In this document: positions 17,699-26,614 of the stretch, piece by piece
Numbering within the stretch: the stretch's first letter is position 1
Layout: each line of letters starts with the position of its first letter
Assembly (NCBI RefSeq): GCF_900188345.1
Contig: NZ_FZOD01000002.1
Coordinates: 1-64,000, forward strand
DNA: 64,000 bases
Direction: 5' to 3'
DNA from: Streptosporangium subroseum
GTDB taxonomy: Bacteria > Actinomycetota > Actinomycetes > Streptosporangiales > Streptosporangiaceae
Made by a program: the position numbers and the translations under genes
Notes under the pieces: generated by a model
What the model was told of the DNA's origin: nothing
Seen by the model: only the letters and a program-made list of their open reading frames with translations
Database searches by the model: none

Positions 17699-17917
17699 TC
17701 AGCGCAAGGCCAACGGCACGTACGGGCCGAAAACGTGGCGCAGGCGGATGCGCACGGCGCCGCGGATCAGGTCGATAGCGTCGCGCGGATTGGGTCGGCT
17801 TCGGCCACTATCGGCTGTCGCGAGAAGAACGCCGAGCATCTCTTCCTCGTGCACCGCCCGGAAGGCTTGGGGATACCAGGCGATCAGGCGGCGGTAACGG
17901 CGCTCCAGTTCGCTCAT
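17699..17917 (-). CDS. Short protein coupled to PadR, probably truncated membrane-protein N terminus
   Basis: A 72-residue protein (ELERRYRRLIAWYPQAFRA, HEEEMLGVLLATA, AIDLIRGAVRIRLR). This sequence is the conserved cytoplasmic N terminus of membrane proteins usually encoded just after PadR regulators. Here the stop comes before any membrane helix, so the gene is either a short form or truncated. Its ATG overlaps the PadR stop (17914-17917). Confidence 0.65.
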   Translation of the reverse strand: MSELERRYRRLIAWYPQAFRAVHEEEMLGVLLATADSGRSRPNPRDAIDLIRGAVRIRLRHVFGPYVPLALR

Positions 17918-18240
17918 GCCGTGCCCCCCAGGAGTCGCAGTCGCGCCGACGCGGCATCGGCGTGCAGTCGGAGGCGCTCGGCCTCGGCGTTCAGACGGAT
18001 CGCGCCCTCGCCCGTCAGCCGGTAGTAGCGGCGGATTCGCCCGTCCACGATCTCCTCACGGTCTGTCGCGATGAGGTCCTCGGACTGCAGCCGGTCGAGC
18101 GCAGCGTAGAGAGTCCCTGCACGCAGGCGCACTTGGCCGCCGGAGATCTGTTGGACGTCGGTGATGATGCCGTAACCGTGCTGGGGCTTCGCCGCCAGCG
18201 CGGTGAGGATGAGGAAAGTTGGCTCCTGCATTGCCTTCAT
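17914..18240 (-). CDS. PadR-family transcriptional regulator
   Basis: A protein of about 108 residues with the PadR winged helix: EPTFLILTALAAKPQHGYGI, then VRLRAGTLYAALDRLQSEDL and RIRRYYRLTGEGA. The start could be the ATG at 18240 or 18231; AAGG precedes the latter closely. An AT-rich TATATAAAG on the minus strand (18248-18256) lies immediately upstream and probably forms the -10 and autoregulated operator region. It controls the coupled downstream gene. Confidence 0.88.
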   Translation of the reverse strand: MKAMQEPTFLILTALAAKPQHGYGIITDVQQISGGQVRLRAGTLYAALDRLQSEDLIATDREEIVDGRIRRYYRLTGEGAIRLNAEAERLRLHADAASARLRLLGGTA

Positions 18241-18484
18241 GTCATCTTTATATACCGATGATCTGTACAACGCGCGATCGGTGAGAGGAATCTATCTCCG
18301 CGGGAATGATCGAAGCCCGTCCAAAGATCATGGAGGTGCATGACGCCTCAATGCGCGGTCTTGCCGCCACGGGAAATCGGCTCCCTCCCCTATCAAAGGG
18401 ACAACAGGCAAGATGAACCACCGGCTCCGCCGCGATGGTCACATCGTTGCGCGCTGCACCGTCTTGCGACTTGGTTCTGCGCGT

Positions 18485-18562
18485 GAGTTTTGGCACCGGT
18501 GCCGTGCGAGTCTTGGTACCAGCGTGTAGCCGAGCGGTGACGGTTCAGCGAGTTTGGGTACC
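18485..18562 (+). repeat. Left array of three GAGTTTTGGTACC-like motifs
   Basis: Three 13-bp motifs lie at 18485 (GAGTTTTGGCACC), 18508 (GAGTCTTGGTACC) and 18550 (GAGTTTGGGTACC), spaced 23 and 42 bp. An inverted copy with matching spacing is at 20951-21032, on the other side of the DinB/SMR/MFS segment. Confidence 0.75.
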
Positions 18563-18576
18563 ACTGCCCAATGTGG

Positions 18577-19164
18577 TTAAGCCTTGATTGATGCGGCCGC
18601 CCTGGCCGCCAGTTCGATCTTCGCGCAGTAGGCTGCACGGGCTTCCTCGTCGATCTGCTCCTCGTATTCGGGGCGCAACCCGGTCCGGCCGTCGAGGCCC
18701 TCGCGCAGGATATCGGCGTGCCCGGCATGCCGGGTGGACTCGCCGAGGACATGGACCATGATGGCGAACAGGTTCGTGTGCCAGGCCGGCGTTGACTCCG
18801 GCCACCACGGCACGTGGCCGGGGGCGTCGAGGGGAAGCTCGTTGATCGTCGCGTCCGAGTGTTCCCACGTGCGCCGGTAGAACCCGATGATCTGTTCGCG
18901 GGTCTCATCCTCGGTCGCCCAGTGGCTGCTGTCGGAGTCCTGCCACCGGGGCAGGGGTTCCGGGGAAGGGCGGTCGAAGACCTCGCCGAAGTACCTGGCC
19001 TCGACGGTGGCCATGTGTTTGACCAGGCCGAGGAGGTTGGTCCCGGTCGCTGTCAAAGGTCGGCGGGCGTCGTATTCGGACAAGCCGTCGAGTTTCCAGA
19101 GCAGCGCCTTGCGGTCCCGTCGCAGTCTCTCGTGCAGGTTGTCTTTCGCGAAATCGTCGATCAT
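18577..19164 (-). CDS. DinB/DUF664-family protein
   Basis: A 195-residue four-helix protein of the DinB superfamily with putative metal ligands in GLVKHMATVEARYFGEVF (about residue 50) and in the HAGHADILRE motif near residue 150. Such proteins include mycothiol- or bacillithiol-dependent S-transferases, but the DUF664 branch is mostly uncharacterised. The ATG at 19162-19164 begins MIDDFAKDNLHERLRRD, typical for the branch. It is flanked downstream by the left motif array. Confidence 0.83.
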   Translation of the reverse strand: MIDDFAKDNLHERLRRDRKALLWKLDGLSEYDARRPLTATGTNLLGLVKHMATVEARYFGEVFDRPSPEPLPRWQDSDSSHWATEDETREQIIGFYRRTWEHSDATINELPLDAPGHVPWWPESTPAWHTNLFAIMVHVLGESTRHAGHADILREGLDGRTGLRPEYEEQIDEEARAAYCAKIELAARAAASIKA

Positions 19165-19493
19165 GGGTCACGATTCTGTCATGCTGCGCCGGTGGGCTCA
19201 GGTTGCGAGCTGCCTGGCGTCGGCTCCGCCGACTATCGCTCACAGCCACACTGCGATCGGCATAGCCGTCCGACGCCGGATCATCGACGAGTGCGAACAG
19301 ACACTCCACACGCCTGACCGCTGGGCAGACGACTGGCCCGCCCACGCGATCAATATCTGGCACATCCTCGGTGCCCTCGCCTTGCCCCATGAGCTACACA
19401 CCTTGACTGGCGAGAGACTTGGCGCCCTTGAGGGCCCTCCGCTCCCGAAGCTGACCCCAGCCCCAAATAGGTCTGCGGTGCGGGGCGGCCGGG
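19165..19493. other. Gene-free stretch
   Basis: No recognisable gene on either strand between the DinB promoter and the SMR relic. Confidence 0.35.
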
Positions 19494-19617
19494 TCAGTGG
19501 GCGGCACCGAGTTCGATGAGCAGGACGCCGCCGATGATGAGCCCGATGCCCGCGATCATGGCCCTGGTGAGCGGTTCATCGAAGAGTACGCGGGAGGCCA
19601 GGGCGGTGATTGCGGAT
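19494..19617 (-). pseudogene. C-terminal relic of an SMR-type small multidrug transporter
   Basis: The minus strand ends with LFDEPLTRAMIAGIGLIIGG and VLLIELGAAH before a TGA at 19494-19496, the last helix of EmrE-like SMR transporters. Upstream of the preceding ALASRV the similarity stops, about 50 bp before the MFS start, so the first three helices are gone. Confidence 0.65.
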
Positions 19618-19668
19618 CCTGATCGTTTCCGAGCGGTAGAGCGCCAACACACCCCTAGGGTAGATCAA

Positions 19669-20880
19669 ATGCCCCCCGTTTTCCGTCGTTACGTCACCGC
19701 CGACGGGTTCAGCCAGTCCGGCACCCAGGTCACGCGTGTGGCCCTCCCGCTGGTCGCGCTGCTGGTGCTCGGCGCGGGCCCGTTAGAGATCGGCCTGCTC
19801 GGCGCGGCCCAGATGATCGGTTTCCTCCTCTTCGGGCTGCCCGCCGGCGTGTGGGTGGACCGGTTGCGCAGGAAGCCCATCCTGGTGACGGCCGACGTGC
19901 TGCGCGCGGTGTCCCTGGCCTCCATCCCGATCGCCGCGCTGTTCGACGCGCTCACGCTGGCGCAGCTCTACGCGGTCGCCGTGATCGTCAGCATCGGCAC
20001 GGCCTTCTTCGACGTCGCCCACATGAGCTTCCTGCCCTCCATCGTGACCAAGGAGCAACTGCCCAAGAGCATGGGAATCCTGGAGTCCGTGCGCAGCCTC
20101 TCCGTGCTCTTCGGCCCCGGGCTCGGCGGCTGGCTCGTGCAGGTGCTCACGGCGCCGATCGCCATCGTGGTCGACGCGATCAGCTACATGATCTCCGCCA
20201 CCCTGTTGGCGACCGTCAAGGCCAAGGAGACCCCCTCCGGGGGGCGTGTGAGCCTGATGGAGGGCCTGCGCTACGTGCTCGGCCACCCCATCCTGCGCCT
20301 GGTCGGCCTCGTCGGCGCCATGAACATGTTCATCAACGGCATCTGGGGCATCGTCCAGCCGTTGTACCTGATCAACGAGCTGGGCGTGAGCGCGGCGGTC
20401 TACGGCCTGATGATCTCGGGCGCGGGGGCGGGCGGCCTGCTCGGCGCGCTCCTCGCGTCACGCGTGATCGCCCGCTTCGGTCACGGCCCCACGATGTTCG
20501 GCACAGCCGTCCTCATGCTGCCGCTCTTCGTGCTCGTCGCCTTCACGGGACCCGGCTGGCGGCTCGCCCTGTACCCGATCGGCATGGCGCTCATCTTCCT
20601 GGTCGCGGTCATGAACGACATCGCTCAGGGCAGTTACCGCCAGGCAATCTGCCCAGAAGCCCTGCGCGGCAGGATGAACGCCAGCCTCCGCTTCCTCATG
20701 TGGGGTTCGCTGCCGCTCGGCGGTCTCGTCGGCGGGCTGCTGGGCGAGGCCATCACCGTTCACCAGCTCCTGTGGATCGCCTGCCTCGGCACCGCGGCGG
20801 CCCACCTACCCTACGTGCTGGCTCCCGCCATACGAAAGCTCAAGATCACGGACGACGGCGGCCTTCGGGACCTCACCTGA
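19669..20880 (+). CDS. MFS transporter, EntS/MFS_3-like exporter
   Basis: A 403-residue, 12-helix transporter with the MFS A-motif loop GVWVDRLRRKP (about residue 60) and family features such as SFLPSIVTKEQLPKSMG and FGPGLGGWLVQ. It should export a small molecule by proton antiport. I start at the ATG at 19669 (MPPVFRRYVTADGFSQSG), which aligns with the usual N terminus; the ribosome binding site is weak (AGGG) and the upstream DNA is an SMR relic junction, so the native promoter may be lost. Confidence 0.85.
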   Translation: MPPVFRRYVTADGFSQSGTQVTRVALPLVALLVLGAGPLEIGLLGAAQMIGFLLFGLPAGVWVDRLRRKPILVTADVLRAVSLASIPIAALFDALTLAQLYAVAVIVSIGTAFFDVAHMSFLPSIVTKEQLPKSMGILESVRSLSVLFGPGLGGWLVQVLTAPIAIVVDAISYMISATLLATVKAKETPSGGRVSLMEGLRYVLGHPILRLVGLVGAMNMFINGIWGIVQPLYLINELGVSAAVYGLMISGAGAGGLLGALLASRVIARFGHGPTMFGTAVLMLPLFVLVAFTGPGWRLALYPIGMALIFLVAVMNDIAQGSYRQAICPEALRGRMNASLRFLMWGSLPLGGLVGGLLGEAITVHQLLWIACLGTAAAHLPYVLAPAIRKLKITDDGGLRDLT

Positions 20881-20950
20881 ATGCCGCGGGAACCGGCCCT
20901 CCTGCTCGAAGAACTTCAGCAACAGACGGGAGCGGAGGGCCTTGAGGACT

Positions 20951-21032
20951 GGTACCAAAACTCGTTCACCGAACCGATCCCGAAGATCGCGAACTGGTAC
21001 CAGAATTCACACGAATCGCGGTCCCAAAACTC
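20951..21032 (-). repeat. Right (inverted) array of three GAGTTTTGGTACC-like motifs
   Basis: On the minus strand the motifs are GAGTTTTGGGACC (21032-21020), GAATTCTGGTACC (21008-20996) and GAGTTTTGGTACC (20963-20951), spaced 24 and 45 bp, mirroring the left array. The DNA between motifs also aligns with the left array (GTGTGAATTCTGGTACCAG against GTGCGAGTCTTGGTACCAG). Confidence 0.75.
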
Positions 21033-21165
21033 GTTCGTCAAACCATGCGACTGATGTGCGACGACCACGCTGCAGCGGCTGCCGCTCCTTTGCTTGCAGG
21101 GTTCCAGTGATCTTGCTAACGCCGGTGCCAATCCGAAATCGGAGCGTTGGTGGGCAGGCGGTAGC

Positions 21166-21314
21166 GGAAGCGCTGTACAACGGCCCGTACAGCAACACCG
21201 CCTTAAACGATCACATGCCACCGACTCGCAACCACCGTCTGAGCAGGGCGAGATCCTGCTGACGAGGCATTTGCCCTTGCCTAAGGATCAGAAGGCTGGG
21301 GTTTCGAGAAGACG
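21166..21314 (+). repeat. Dispersed repeat I, copy B, with tRNA-Arg-like end
   Basis: It runs from GGAAGCGCTGTACAA through CAACACCGCC and GTCTGAGCAGG to CCTAAGGATCAGAAGG. The last 35 bases resemble the anticodon arm and T arm of actinobacterial tRNA-Arg(ACG) (CTACGGATCAGAAGG, then GGGGTTCGA) in decayed form. Confidence 0.75.
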
Positions 21315-21564
21315 TGGGAAAGATCAGCCCCCGGGACAGGTGCCACAGAGCGTCTAATCCCACCTGATGCTTGATGGCCGGCTTAGGGATCGCGCATCGA
21401 TTCCTCATCGTCCGTGACCGCGGGCCCAAGAGGGAGACGCTACGTTCGCTCATGCCGATGAGCGCGCATCGGCTGGGTTCCGGCCGGAGGTCACGCTAGC
21501 GCGGCGGGTTTGACCTCGCCCCTGGGGCATGGCACAAGCTGGGCGGGTGGACAACGAGGACCTC

Positions 21565-22350
21565 ATGCTCGCCGGCGAGTTCGGCGCGGCCAGCCGTCTG
21601 TCGCCGAAAGCTCTACGGCTTTACGCCGAGCAACGACTATTCGTCCCGGCGAGCACCGATCCGGTTACCGGGTACCGCTACTACCGGCGGGACCAAGTGT
21701 CCCGGGCCCGCCTCATCGCGCGGCTGCGGAGCTTGGACCTGCCGCTGGCCCGGATCGCGGTGCTGCTCGACCTGCCGGCCGAGTCCAGGCAGGCCGAACT
21801 TCGGGCGTGGCTGGACGCGCAGGAGGCGGACCTGCGGCACCGTCGCGAACTCGTGGAGACCCTGAGCGACGGCGACGAACCCGCTTTCGGCAAGGTCCGC
21901 ACAAGACAGGTCATCGAGCACAAGTTCCTCTACCGCGAGCAGCGTCTTCACGTCGATGCGCTCAACGACTTCACCGCCGAGTCGCAGGCCCGGATCCGTA
22001 CCTGGCTAAACGATGCCGGACTGCCCGGTGACGGGCCGGTGCAGGTGCACTTCCACGGCCTGGTCACCCGCAACAGCGACGGGCCGGTCGAGGTCGGCAT
22101 CGCCTTCGCCGGCTCCGTCGAGCCGGTCGACGATCTTCGGATCCGTCTCGTTCCCGCGCATCTGGAGGCTTACCTTCCGGTGCCGAAGGCCTATTCGGTG
22201 TTTCCGCATGTTCTTCGGGTCTATGACGCCCTTGAGGCGTGGATCGACGCGAACAAACTCCTCTGCACCGCCAGTCCGGTGGAGATTCATCCCGGCACGG
22301 GTGGCGCCGTCTTCGACGTCGCCTATCCCGTCGTTTCGCAGAAAGGCTGA
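21565..22350 (+). CDS. MerR-family regulator with GyrI-like C-terminal domain
   Basis: A 261-residue protein with an N-terminal MerR helix-turn-helix (MLAGEFGAASRLSPKALRLY, TGYRYYRRDQVSRARLIARL), a coiled-coil region, and a C-terminal GyrI/effector-binding-like domain (about residues 115-260). I prefer the ATG at 21565, with GAGG 5 nt upstream, over the ATG twelve codons earlier because family members begin at this point. It probably senses a small molecule and activates the adjacent operon; the cysteine-protein gene follows 5 bp after the stop. Confidence 0.85.
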   Translation: MLAGEFGAASRLSPKALRLYAEQRLFVPASTDPVTGYRYYRRDQVSRARLIARLRSLDLPLARIAVLLDLPAESRQAELRAWLDAQEADLRHRRELVETLSDGDEPAFGKVRTRQVIEHKFLYREQRLHVDALNDFTAESQARIRTWLNDAGLPGDGPVQVHFHGLVTRNSDGPVEVGIAFAGSVEPVDDLRIRLVPAHLEAYLPVPKAYSVFPHVLRVYDALEAWIDANKLLCTASPVEIHPGTGGAVFDVAYPVVSQKG

Positions 22351-22355
22351 ACAAA

Positions 22356-23279
22356 GTGCAGCCCTACATCGGTTCCGGACCGTACTGCTACAGCAATTCA
22401 CTGGCCATGATGCTCGGCGACCATGCCCCCTCGCCTTCGGTGATCGAGGTGCTCACCGGTTCGCCGTTCGGCTTAGAGATGCTCGCCGGTCACCTTCCGC
22501 TGTTCGATCCGTACGGCTGGGATCCCGATCAGGGCCTGGACACCGCGATCGACCTGCTCGGCTGGACCTGCCGTCGGGAGGGCGCCGAGGACGACGAGGA
22601 AGCGATCGCGAAGCTGCGTGACGCGGTCAAGGCGGGTCCGGTGCTTGTCGGTCCGGTCGAGATGGGGCTGCTGCTCAACCATCCCGGTTTCGGCCAGCCG
22701 ATCGAGGCGGATCACTTTCTGCTCGTGCTGGACGTCGATGACGATCGGGTCAGGTACCACGACCCGCACGGCTTCCCGTATGCGACGTTGCCGGTGCCGG
22801 CGTTCCTCGCCGCGTGGCGTGCGGACACGATCGGCTACAAGTCCACGCGGTACACGATTCGCAGCGACTTCCAGCGGGTCAGAGAGGTGTCCGAAGAAGC
22901 GGCGTTGCGTGCTTGTCTCCCGCAGGCGGCGGCATGGCTATCGCAGCGCGATGACGTCGAAGTGCCGCCGGGAACCATCGGCGGCCAGGACGCCAGCGAC
23001 CGCCTCGCCGAGATGATCCTCGCCGGGCTGGATCCGGGAGTCCACGACCACATGGTGCACTTCGCGATCCGGGTCGGGGCGCGACGCCTCGCCGACGCTG
23101 CGACGGCGCTCGCCGGTCTCGGCCTGCACGAGGCCGCCGATGTCGCCGGCGAGCAGGCCCGCCTTGTCGGCAGTCTCCAGTACGAGCTTGTGGCCGGCTC
23201 GGCCGAGCGGGCCGCGGAAGCGGTGCGAACGCTGGGCCCGACCTACGCCATCCTCGCTGCGCTCCTCAAACGCGCCTGA
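22356..23279 (+). CDS. BtrH-like/papain-fold cysteine protein
   Basis: A 307-residue protein with a GTG start 5 bp after the MerR gene. The N-terminal 150 residues resemble the BtrH N-terminal/C39-like fold: candidate Cys in YIGSGPYCYSNSLAMML, His in IEADHFLLVLDV and Asp in RYHDPHGFPYATLP. Such domains act as acyltransferases or cysteine peptidases. The C-terminal half is helical (ALRACLPQAAAWLSQ, ADAATALAGLGLHEAADVAG). It is co-transcribed with the MerR regulator; the substrate is unknown. Confidence 0.72.
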   Translation: MQPYIGSGPYCYSNSLAMMLGDHAPSPSVIEVLTGSPFGLEMLAGHLPLFDPYGWDPDQGLDTAIDLLGWTCRREGAEDDEEAIAKLRDAVKAGPVLVGPVEMGLLLNHPGFGQPIEADHFLLVLDVDDDRVRYHDPHGFPYATLPVPAFLAAWRADTIGYKSTRYTIRSDFQRVREVSEEAALRACLPQAAAWLSQRDDVEVPPGTIGGQDASDRLAEMILAGLDPGVHDHMVHFAIRVGARRLADAATALAGLGLHEAADVAGEQARLVGSLQYELVAGSAERAAEAVRTLGPTYAILAALLKRA

Positions 23280-23505
23280 CCCCGCTTTAGCGGGCCTTCC
23301 TAGAGTGGCGGGCAGGCGTATGCTCGCGCGAAATAGTCCGATCACAACATCGCGGCCCGCAACACACCCGAGGCAACGGCGCACTCATTTGCCGCTATGG
23401 GTGCGCTCGCGCCAAGTGCGGCACCGGTATCGAGGCATATCCTGTGGGGCCTGCACCCAGGCAGTCCGGCGCGGCAACGCAGCAGTGGACAGCGACGTCA
23501 CCAGG

Positions 23506-24048
23506 TCATTGGCTCCTGGGCCATCTTGGCTTGACGCGATCTGGATCGGCAAGCGGAACGAGCCGTCGCTCGCCGAGACGGGTGATGACCGCCAGCGGCC
23601 TGGTCGCCAGGTTGACGACTCGGGCGAGCCCCGGGCGGCCCTGCCGCTGAAGTAGCCGAGGGCCGATGTCGGCCATAACCGCAGCAAGGCCGGGCATTGG
23701 GCGACCGAACAGGGTCAGTTCGTGGATCAGGCCGGCTGGGTCAAGCCGTAGAAGCTGGGCTTCCTCGATTTCCTCCCGACCAGCATGGGCGTGGTAGAAC
23801 AACGCACGGGTGTAACCGGTGCCGACCGCCGTATGAAAGCGGATGCCGCTGATGACGTCGAATGCGGCGCCCAGCATCTCAACGACTTGATCTCGGCCGC
23901 GGAAGCGGAACTGTGCGGTCAGCGGTGAAATCACCTCTACGTCGTCCGCCAGACACCGAGCGGCTGCCAGCGCGTCACCGCTTTCCCCGGCGGCTTGCCA
24001 CGCTGCGATCGTCTCATCGTACGAGTCGGCTTCGCTCACGGCGTCCAT
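23506..24048 (-). CDS. NTF2/SnoaL-like protein
   Basis: A 180-residue protein with an NTF2-like fold in its first 120 residues (DETIAAWQAAGESGDALAAA, CLADDVEVISPLTAQFRFRG, VEMLGAAFDVISGIRFHT), the layout of SnoaL-like polyketide cyclases and uncharacterised stress proteins. A 50-residue basic tail follows. I start at the ATG at 24046-24048, with GAGAGA 5 nt upstream. It stands alone. The strand opposite the last part and 23280-23505 carry no gene. Confidence 0.75.
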   Translation of the reverse strand: MDAVSEADSYDETIAAWQAAGESGDALAAARCLADDVEVISPLTAQFRFRGRDQVVEMLGAAFDVISGIRFHTAVGTGYTRALFYHAHAGREEIEEAQLLRLDPAGLIHELTLFGRPMPGLAAVMADIGPRLLQRQGRPGLARVVNLATRPLAVITRLGERRLVPLADPDRVKPRWPRSQ

Positions 24049-24498
24049 CGTAGTCTCTCGCTTCGCGATCGTCGGGTTGGTTGATCTCGGCGATACGGCC
24101 CCCTGAGTTGTGCTGGCTACCGACGCCAGAGCGTCCTCAATTGCCGCAAGTCGCACATCCGGCACGAGTCCGGGTTAATCATGTCAACAATCAACCGAGA
24201 CCGCAGTGTCAAGCATCAATCGAAGTAGGACACCCTTACCGGTCTAGGTGAGGCTTTCCAGACGCTGGGCAAGCTCGTTGATGCCCTGGCCGGAAGGCCA
24301 CCCCTCCAATATCCAGCCACGCTTGACGGATCGCCCCCGTCCCGGTTCCGGGCATGGCCCGCAGCGCGTCCAACAGTCGCTCTAATCGAAGACTCGAAAT
24401 GAAGGATCGCGTGAATTCGGAGCGCAGGCCGCGCCCCTGGGTGCAGTCTGAGGTCCCAGGGGCGCGGCTGCGTCAGTTCGACCGCGACCTTCCCGTGC
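24049..24498. other. Gene-free stretch
   Basis: About 450 bp between two minus-strand genes. I see no gene or clear terminator. A short stretch near 24179 weakly resembles IS481 subterminal sequence but not enough to call. Confidence 0.35.
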
Positions 24499-26391
24499 CT
24501 ACTTCTTCGGCACGTACAGCCGGATGTTGTCGATGCGGGCCTGGCCCTCACCGACGTTCGTGTACGGCTCACCGATGACGAAGTAGTCGGGGTAGGCCGA
24601 GCCGGCCGGCCACTGGTTGTCCCACGTCTTGGAGCCGAATGCGCCCTGCGCGGTGTGCGACGTGTTGAACTGGCCGTTGTACTCCTCGGCGTCCACGTTG
24701 TAGTGGAAGATCGGGACGTTCGCCCCGATCACGCCGGCGTCGTCGTCGATGAAGCCCCGGGTGAACCGGTAGGTCTGCTTGCCGACGTTCTTGAAGACGC
24801 CGCTGACCTCCATCGTGTAACCCGCCGGGGTGCGCTCGATGGCGAAGGCGTAGTCCTTGTGGGGCATCAGCTCGGGCTGCAGTTCCACGGCCGACTTCTG
24901 CACGCCGGAGACCGGCCGGCGGTCGCAGCTCGTCACGAACGTCTGCGACTGGCCGAGCGAACCCGTGAAGTAGAGCATGTTCACCGTGGTGCGGTTGCTC
25001 TGGTCCCAGGGGTACTTCTCACCGGTCAGCGAGTTGCAGACGTCGTAGCCGTTCGTGTTCCGGGACGGGGCCGGGCTGAACTGGTCCATGAGCACCTTGC
25101 GGTGCCAGTGGTACATCGCCAGGTTCCGGGGCATCGCCGGGAAGTCCAGGATCGACATGTAGTGGAACGCGTTGTACGCCTCGTTGCTGTCCTCCCGCAC
25201 GGAGTGTGTGGCGCAGGGGTCGGCCGGGTCGATGTCGTTCGGGTCGCCGACCCAGGGGTAGAACGTCTTGCACTCCCCGAGGGTGTACCCGTTGTACTTG
25301 CCGTCGTAGAACAGCGAGCCGTTACGCAGGCCACCGAAGTCGAGCGTCTTGAGCTCGTACTCGATGCGGTAGTACTTCGGCAGCGGCTCGGTGTTGCGGA
25401 TGATCGCGCCACCTGTGTATTGAGGCACGGCGATCTTGGCGACGGCGCCTACGGTCTCCAGCTTCTCCGTCTTGATCGACGGACGTTCGGCAGTGTCGGT
25501 ATAGCTGTCGTCGACCCGCCCGCCGCTCTCTCGCGCGGAGAGGGACGCCGTGAGCCAGCCGTCCTTGCCGAACTCGGTCTCCTGCCGGTAGGTCCGCATG
25601 GTCGCCATCGACGCGTCGAACTCGGGACCGAGCTGAAGGCGGTAGAGGTCGCCGTTGTCGTCGTTGAAGTCGTCGACCGGCTCGCTGTAGTCGTCGAGCA
25701 CCCACGGGCTGGCCTCAGTACGGATCTTCTTCTCGAACGGCTCGTCGTACTTGAGCTTCCAGCGGATGGGGACGGGTTCCGGCTCGGGATCGGCGGCCGC
25801 GCACGGCGGCGTCACGCCGTCGTCGTCCTGGATGATCGCCAACTTCACGCTGTGGAAGGTCACCCCGGCCGAGCCCGCCTCGACGCGGAAGTCGGCGCCG
25901 CCGTTCTCGCGGTTGGCGAACCGGGCGTCCATCAGCTCGAAGCCCGCCGTCTTCCACGTGTTCGACCCGGTGCGGTTCACCGAACCCGTCGAGCCGTACG
26001 CGCTGCTGGTCGAGTCGTACTGGACGCGGAATGTGGCCCCGCCCTCGTCGAAGTACTCGACCTGCAGGCACGCGACGAACGCGCCATCGAAGGCGACCGC
26101 GTCGTCGACCTGGAAATACATGTGCTGCGCCGGTGCCGAGGTCTGCACGGTCTTGCGTGCGCTCAGCCCGCCAACCGTCACGGGTGCGGTCGTGCCGTCA
26201 CCCTGCTCGATCTGGCGGAGACCGTTCTCCTCGTTGACCTCGCCCAAGATGATCGAGGCGCTGGGCCCGTCCGCGGCGGCCGACGTCGCGGCGGTCGGCG
26301 TCGCGGCGAGGAGCAGAGATGCCCCCAGGGTGACCACGCTCAGGGCCGCCACGGCCGAGCGACGTCTGCGATTGCGAGTTTTTGCTCTCAT
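24499..26391 (-). CDS. Large secreted protein of unknown function, possibly carbohydrate-active
   Basis: A 630-residue exported protein. A Sec/Tat-like signal is present (RNRRRRSAVAALSVVTLGAS to about residue 40). Residues 40-200 look like a carbohydrate-binding beta-sandwich (AFVACLQVEYFDEGGATFRV, FRVEAGSAGVTFHSVKLAII). The C-terminal 400 residues are rich in aromatic residues (KYDEPFEKKIRTEASPWVLD, SLFYDGKYNGYTLGECKTFY) and suggest a concanavalin-like or glycan-active fold. No catalytic pair can be assigned. The ATG at 26391 has GAAGGAAG upstream. The adjacent DUF5107 gene fits a sugar-related locus. Confidence 0.65.
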   Translation of the reverse strand: MRAKTRNRRRRSAVAALSVVTLGASLLLAATPTAATSAAADGPSASIILGEVNEENGLRQIEQGDGTTAPVTVGGLSARKTVQTSAPAQHMYFQVDDAVAFDGAFVACLQVEYFDEGGATFRVQYDSTSSAYGSTGSVNRTGSNTWKTAGFELMDARFANRENGGADFRVEAGSAGVTFHSVKLAIIQDDDGVTPPCAAADPEPEPVPIRWKLKYDEPFEKKIRTEASPWVLDDYSEPVDDFNDDNGDLYRLQLGPEFDASMATMRTYRQETEFGKDGWLTASLSARESGGRVDDSYTDTAERPSIKTEKLETVGAVAKIAVPQYTGGAIIRNTEPLPKYYRIEYELKTLDFGGLRNGSLFYDGKYNGYTLGECKTFYPWVGDPNDIDPADPCATHSVREDSNEAYNAFHYMSILDFPAMPRNLAMYHWHRKVLMDQFSPAPSRNTNGYDVCNSLTGEKYPWDQSNRTTVNMLYFTGSLGQSQTFVTSCDRRPVSGVQKSAVELQPELMPHKDYAFAIERTPAGYTMEVSGVFKNVGKQTYRFTRGFIDDDAGVIGANVPIFHYNVDAEEYNGQFNTSHTAQGAFGSKTWDNQWPAGSAYPDYFVIGEPYTNVGEGQARIDNIRLYVPKK

Positions 26392-26614
26392 TGCGCTTCC
26401 TTCTTCGTTGAGCAAGGCGTCCGTTCGTGCCGCTCCGGGCCTCGGGGCCGCGCGTGAGGCGCGGCCCCCGTCACGGGTGCCGATGTGCGCTGGTTCGGTT
26501 CACTCGTCGGTCACGCTCGCGCGCGGTAACTCCTTCCCGCCACCATCGGTGAGCACGAGCGTCGCGGTCGCACCGGACTCGACAGGTGCCGAGAGTTCGT
26601 GCGAGACGTACGCG

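Noticed and set aside
21108..21135. A 15-bp match (TGATCTTGCTAACGC) to the left flank of the IS4 element
   Set aside because: The match lies outside the IS ends and is too short to separate from chance or from repeat I flanks.
24160..24235. Possible IS481 end near AATCATGTCAACAATCAACC
   Set aside because: Only scattered similarity to the right subterminal region of the IS481 element; too weak and no paired end.
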